From assembly GCA_040376155.1 (NCBI GenBank), contig JBEIRG010000239.1, positions 1-6,757 of the forward strand: 6,757 bases of DNA. The letters are read 5' to 3'. The stretch is from CADCWF01 sp903864575 (GTDB lineage: Bacteria > Chloroflexota > Chloroflexia > Thermomicrobiales > UBA6265). The position numbers and the translations under genes are program-made. The first letter of the stretch is position 1, and each line of letters begins with the position of its first letter. This document shows positions 5,234 to 6,757 of this stretch, in pieces. A model generated the notes under the pieces. The model worked only from the letters and a program-made list of their open reading frames with translations. It ran no database searches and had not been told where the DNA came from.

Positions 5234-6691
5234 ATGGACGGAACCAGCCTGGATCGGATCGCGCGGCTGCTTGGCAGCGCGACCAGCCGCCGCGCAAGCG
5301 TGCGGATCGCGCTTGGCGCGATGGCCGCTGCCGGCGCGCGCGTGACCGCCGGCAAGGGCGTGCCGGAAGGTGGGCCATGGCCGGCCGGACCCTGTGGACC
5401 AACGGGCAAGGACAACCGCTGCAAGAAGGACAAGGAGTGCTGCACCGGCTACTGCAGGCCCGGCAACAAGGGCAAGATTTCCCGCTGCAGGTGCGCCCCC
5501 AGGAACTATCCCTGCACGAACAGGACCGTGTGCTGTGCGCAGATGATCTGCCTGAACGGCGCATGCAATTCCGATACGCGCGTGCCCACCGGTCAGCCGT
5601 GCGTGGCGGGAACAAGCGTCTGCAAGGATGCTGCTGCCGAATGTCGGGCCTACGACAGCGACAGCGTCGACGGGACCTTCTGCCTGCTGCCAACCGCCGC
5701 GGCCTGCTCTTCATCCGTCGAATGCTGGTCGCAGAATTGTGCTTCCGGCGTTTGCGTGGCAGTGACGTGCGATGTGTGCGATTCCGGCTGCGATTTCTCG
5801 ACGATCGAGGCAGCCATCGCCACGCCCCCGGCTGATGGCCGGATCCGGGTCGCACCGGGCACGTACGCTATGGCGTCCACGTCCGTTACCTCCACCTTGC
5901 GGGTCGAGGCCTGTGGTGGCGCGAGCGGCGTTACGGTCGCCACCCCGGCCGGGTTCGACGCTGCCTTCAAGGCGGAGTCGGGCGGCAAACTCACCGTCAA
6001 GAATCTCACGTTCACCTTCGGCGGCGGCGGCGCGGTCCACGCGTCTGGCGCCGACGAAGCAAACCGTGTCGCCGTTACGGTCACTGGCTGCACCATGAGC
6101 GGGTTCACCTCGAACGTTGCCTACAGTGGCTATGGGTACTTCGACGCCGTCCTGCGGGACTCCACGCTCACGAATGCGCGCGTGGACATCGGGTCTGCCG
6201 ATAACGCGGATCGCTGCTCCATGCTGATCGAGCGCTCCACCATCACCGGCACGACCGGCGGTCCCGGGATCGAGTTGACCGACAATGTCGACCTGACCAT
6301 TGTCGACAGCACGATCTCCAATGGTGCTGCCACCGAAGGCGGGGCCATTGCGGTCATCGGCGGTGAGAACCACTCCCCATCGAGCGGGAGCGTTACCCTG
6401 TCCGGATCCACCACGATCTCCGCCAATAACGGAACCTCGAAAGGTGGGGGCATCTTCCTGCGTCCCAACAACGGCAATACCATCGCCTTGACGATGCAGG
6501 ACGACGCGACGATCGTGTCCAACACCTCGCCGCATGGCAGCGGCATTGCCGCCTGGCTGAATGCTGGCACGTTGACCGTGACCGGAGCGAACGGGCGGGT
6601 AACCGGAAACACCGGATCGCCGGCACAGTGCGAAAAGACGTCCGACCTCGGGGCGAACTGGCTCCCGGTCGCCGACTGCGAGTCGTTCTGA
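5234..6691 (+). CDS. Exported cysteine-rich protein with right-handed parallel beta-helix
   Basis: This is a 485-residue protein from the start chosen by GGAGGAGG. The N-terminus has SRRASVR (18-24) followed by an Ala/Gly-rich stretch to about 40, a degenerate Tat-like leader. Residues 54-186 hold 23 cysteines in recurring modules: C-x5-C(C)-x4-C-x4-C at 94-111 and 158-174, with a related one from 63 and CC pairs at 69-70 and 100-101. This resembles small disulfide-knotted domains (Dickkopf/knottin-like arrangements). From about 186, DFSTIEAAIATPP...RIRVAPGTY (187-211) is a common entry to pectate-lyase-like beta-helices. Coil repeats follow to about 460, with short S-T-[IL]-[ST] turns recurring every 24-25 residues, and a C466/C482 pair sits near the end. 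No catalytic motif, sorting signal or membrane anchor is visible. The likely role is an extracellular binding, surface or carbohydrate-interacting protein; this is inference. It stands alone, divergent from the solute-binding protein gene. Confidence 0.85.
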   Translation: MDGTSLDRIARLLGSATSRRASVRIALGAMAAAGARVTAGKGVPEGGPWPAGPCGPTGKDNRCKKDKECCTGYCRPGNKGKISRCRCAPRNYPCTNRTVCCAQMICLNGACNSDTRVPTGQPCVAGTSVCKDAAAECRAYDSDSVDGTFCLLPTAAACSSSVECWSQNCASGVCVAVTCDVCDSGCDFSTIEAAIATPPADGRIRVAPGTYAMASTSVTSTLRVEACGGASGVTVATPAGFDAAFKAESGGKLTVKNLTFTFGGGGAVHASGADEANRVAVTVTGCTMSGFTSNVAYSGYGYFDAVLRDSTLTNARVDIGSADNADRCSMLIERSTITGTTGGPGIELTDNVDLTIVDSTISNGAATEGGAIAVIGGENHSPSSGSVTLSGSTTISANNGTSKGGGIFLRPNNGNTIALTMQDDATIVSNTSPHGSGIAAWLNAGTLTVTGANGRVTGNTGSPAQCEKTSDLGANWLPVADCESF

Positions 6692-6712
6692 ACCAAAACG
6701 TGAACCAGGAGT

Positions 6713-6750
6713 GCGGCGGGGCGCGGCAGTGCGCCCCCCCGCGTTTAGTT
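6713..6750 (+). terminator. Rho-independent-type terminator after the beta-helix gene
   Basis: The 6718-6724 arm (GGGGCGC) pairs with 6731-6737 around a 6-base loop. After one C/C mismatch, four more pairs extend the stem (6713-6716 with 6739-6742). TTTAGTT follows directly. The structure begins 22 bases after the stop at 6691, as expected for the terminator of that gene. Confidence 0.75.
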
Positions 6751-6757
6751 GTGTGGC

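Noticed and set aside
1..6757. A multi-gene defence, CRISPR, phage or secondary-metabolite system.
   Set aside because: There are no regularly spaced identical repeats, nuclease, integrase, transposase or synthase motifs. The five genes alternate strand and are separated by structured gaps, with no sign of a shared pathway.

Overview
The window is a high-GC bacterial chromosome fragment with five protein-coding genes and short, structured intergenic gaps (about 180, 235, 88 and 223 bp). No stretch over 300 bp lacks a gene. Strong Shine-Dalgarno motifs fix the start codons of the four genes whose starts lie inside the window. The combination of high GC, Tat-type leaders on both exported proteins, a family-5 solute-binding protein, a DUF849/BKACE enzyme and a cysteine-rich plus beta-helix exported protein resembles Chloroflexota of the Thermomicrobia/Sphaerobacter type. 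That placement is an inference from gene style; there is no rRNA or marker gene here to prove it.

Layout: (1) 1-1372, +: 3' part of a PAS-PAS-HisKA-HATPase sensor histidine kinase whose start lies upstream of the window. (2) 1373-1552: gap with two tandem hairpins. (3) 1553-2488, +: a 311-residue BKACE / 3-keto-5-aminohexanoate-cleavage family enzyme with a GTG start. (4) 2489-2723: gap with a small dyad and a tandem direct repeat. (5) 2724-3263, +: an acidic, Met/Gly-rich 179-residue protein of unknown function. (6) 3264-3351: a convergent gap with a perfect 12-bp terminator-like stem. (7) 3352-5010, -: an extracellular family-5 (oligopeptide/dipeptide type) ABC solute-binding protein with a Tat-type leader and no permease genes beside it. 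(8) 5011-5233: a divergent gap with an operator-like dyad and a long imperfect hairpin. (9) 5234-6691, +: a 485-residue exported protein with a disulfide-type cysteine-rich region followed by a right-handed parallel beta-helix, then a terminator hairpin.

The genes look like independent transcription units rather than one operon: strands alternate, gaps are large, and hairpins lie between several of them. I found no CRISPR, tRNA, rRNA, transposase or phage gene, and no clear multi-gene undescribed system. The most interesting items are the Cys-rich/beta-helix protein, the unrecognised 179-residue protein, the BKACE enzyme of unassigned substrate, and the structured divergent region at 5011-5233.
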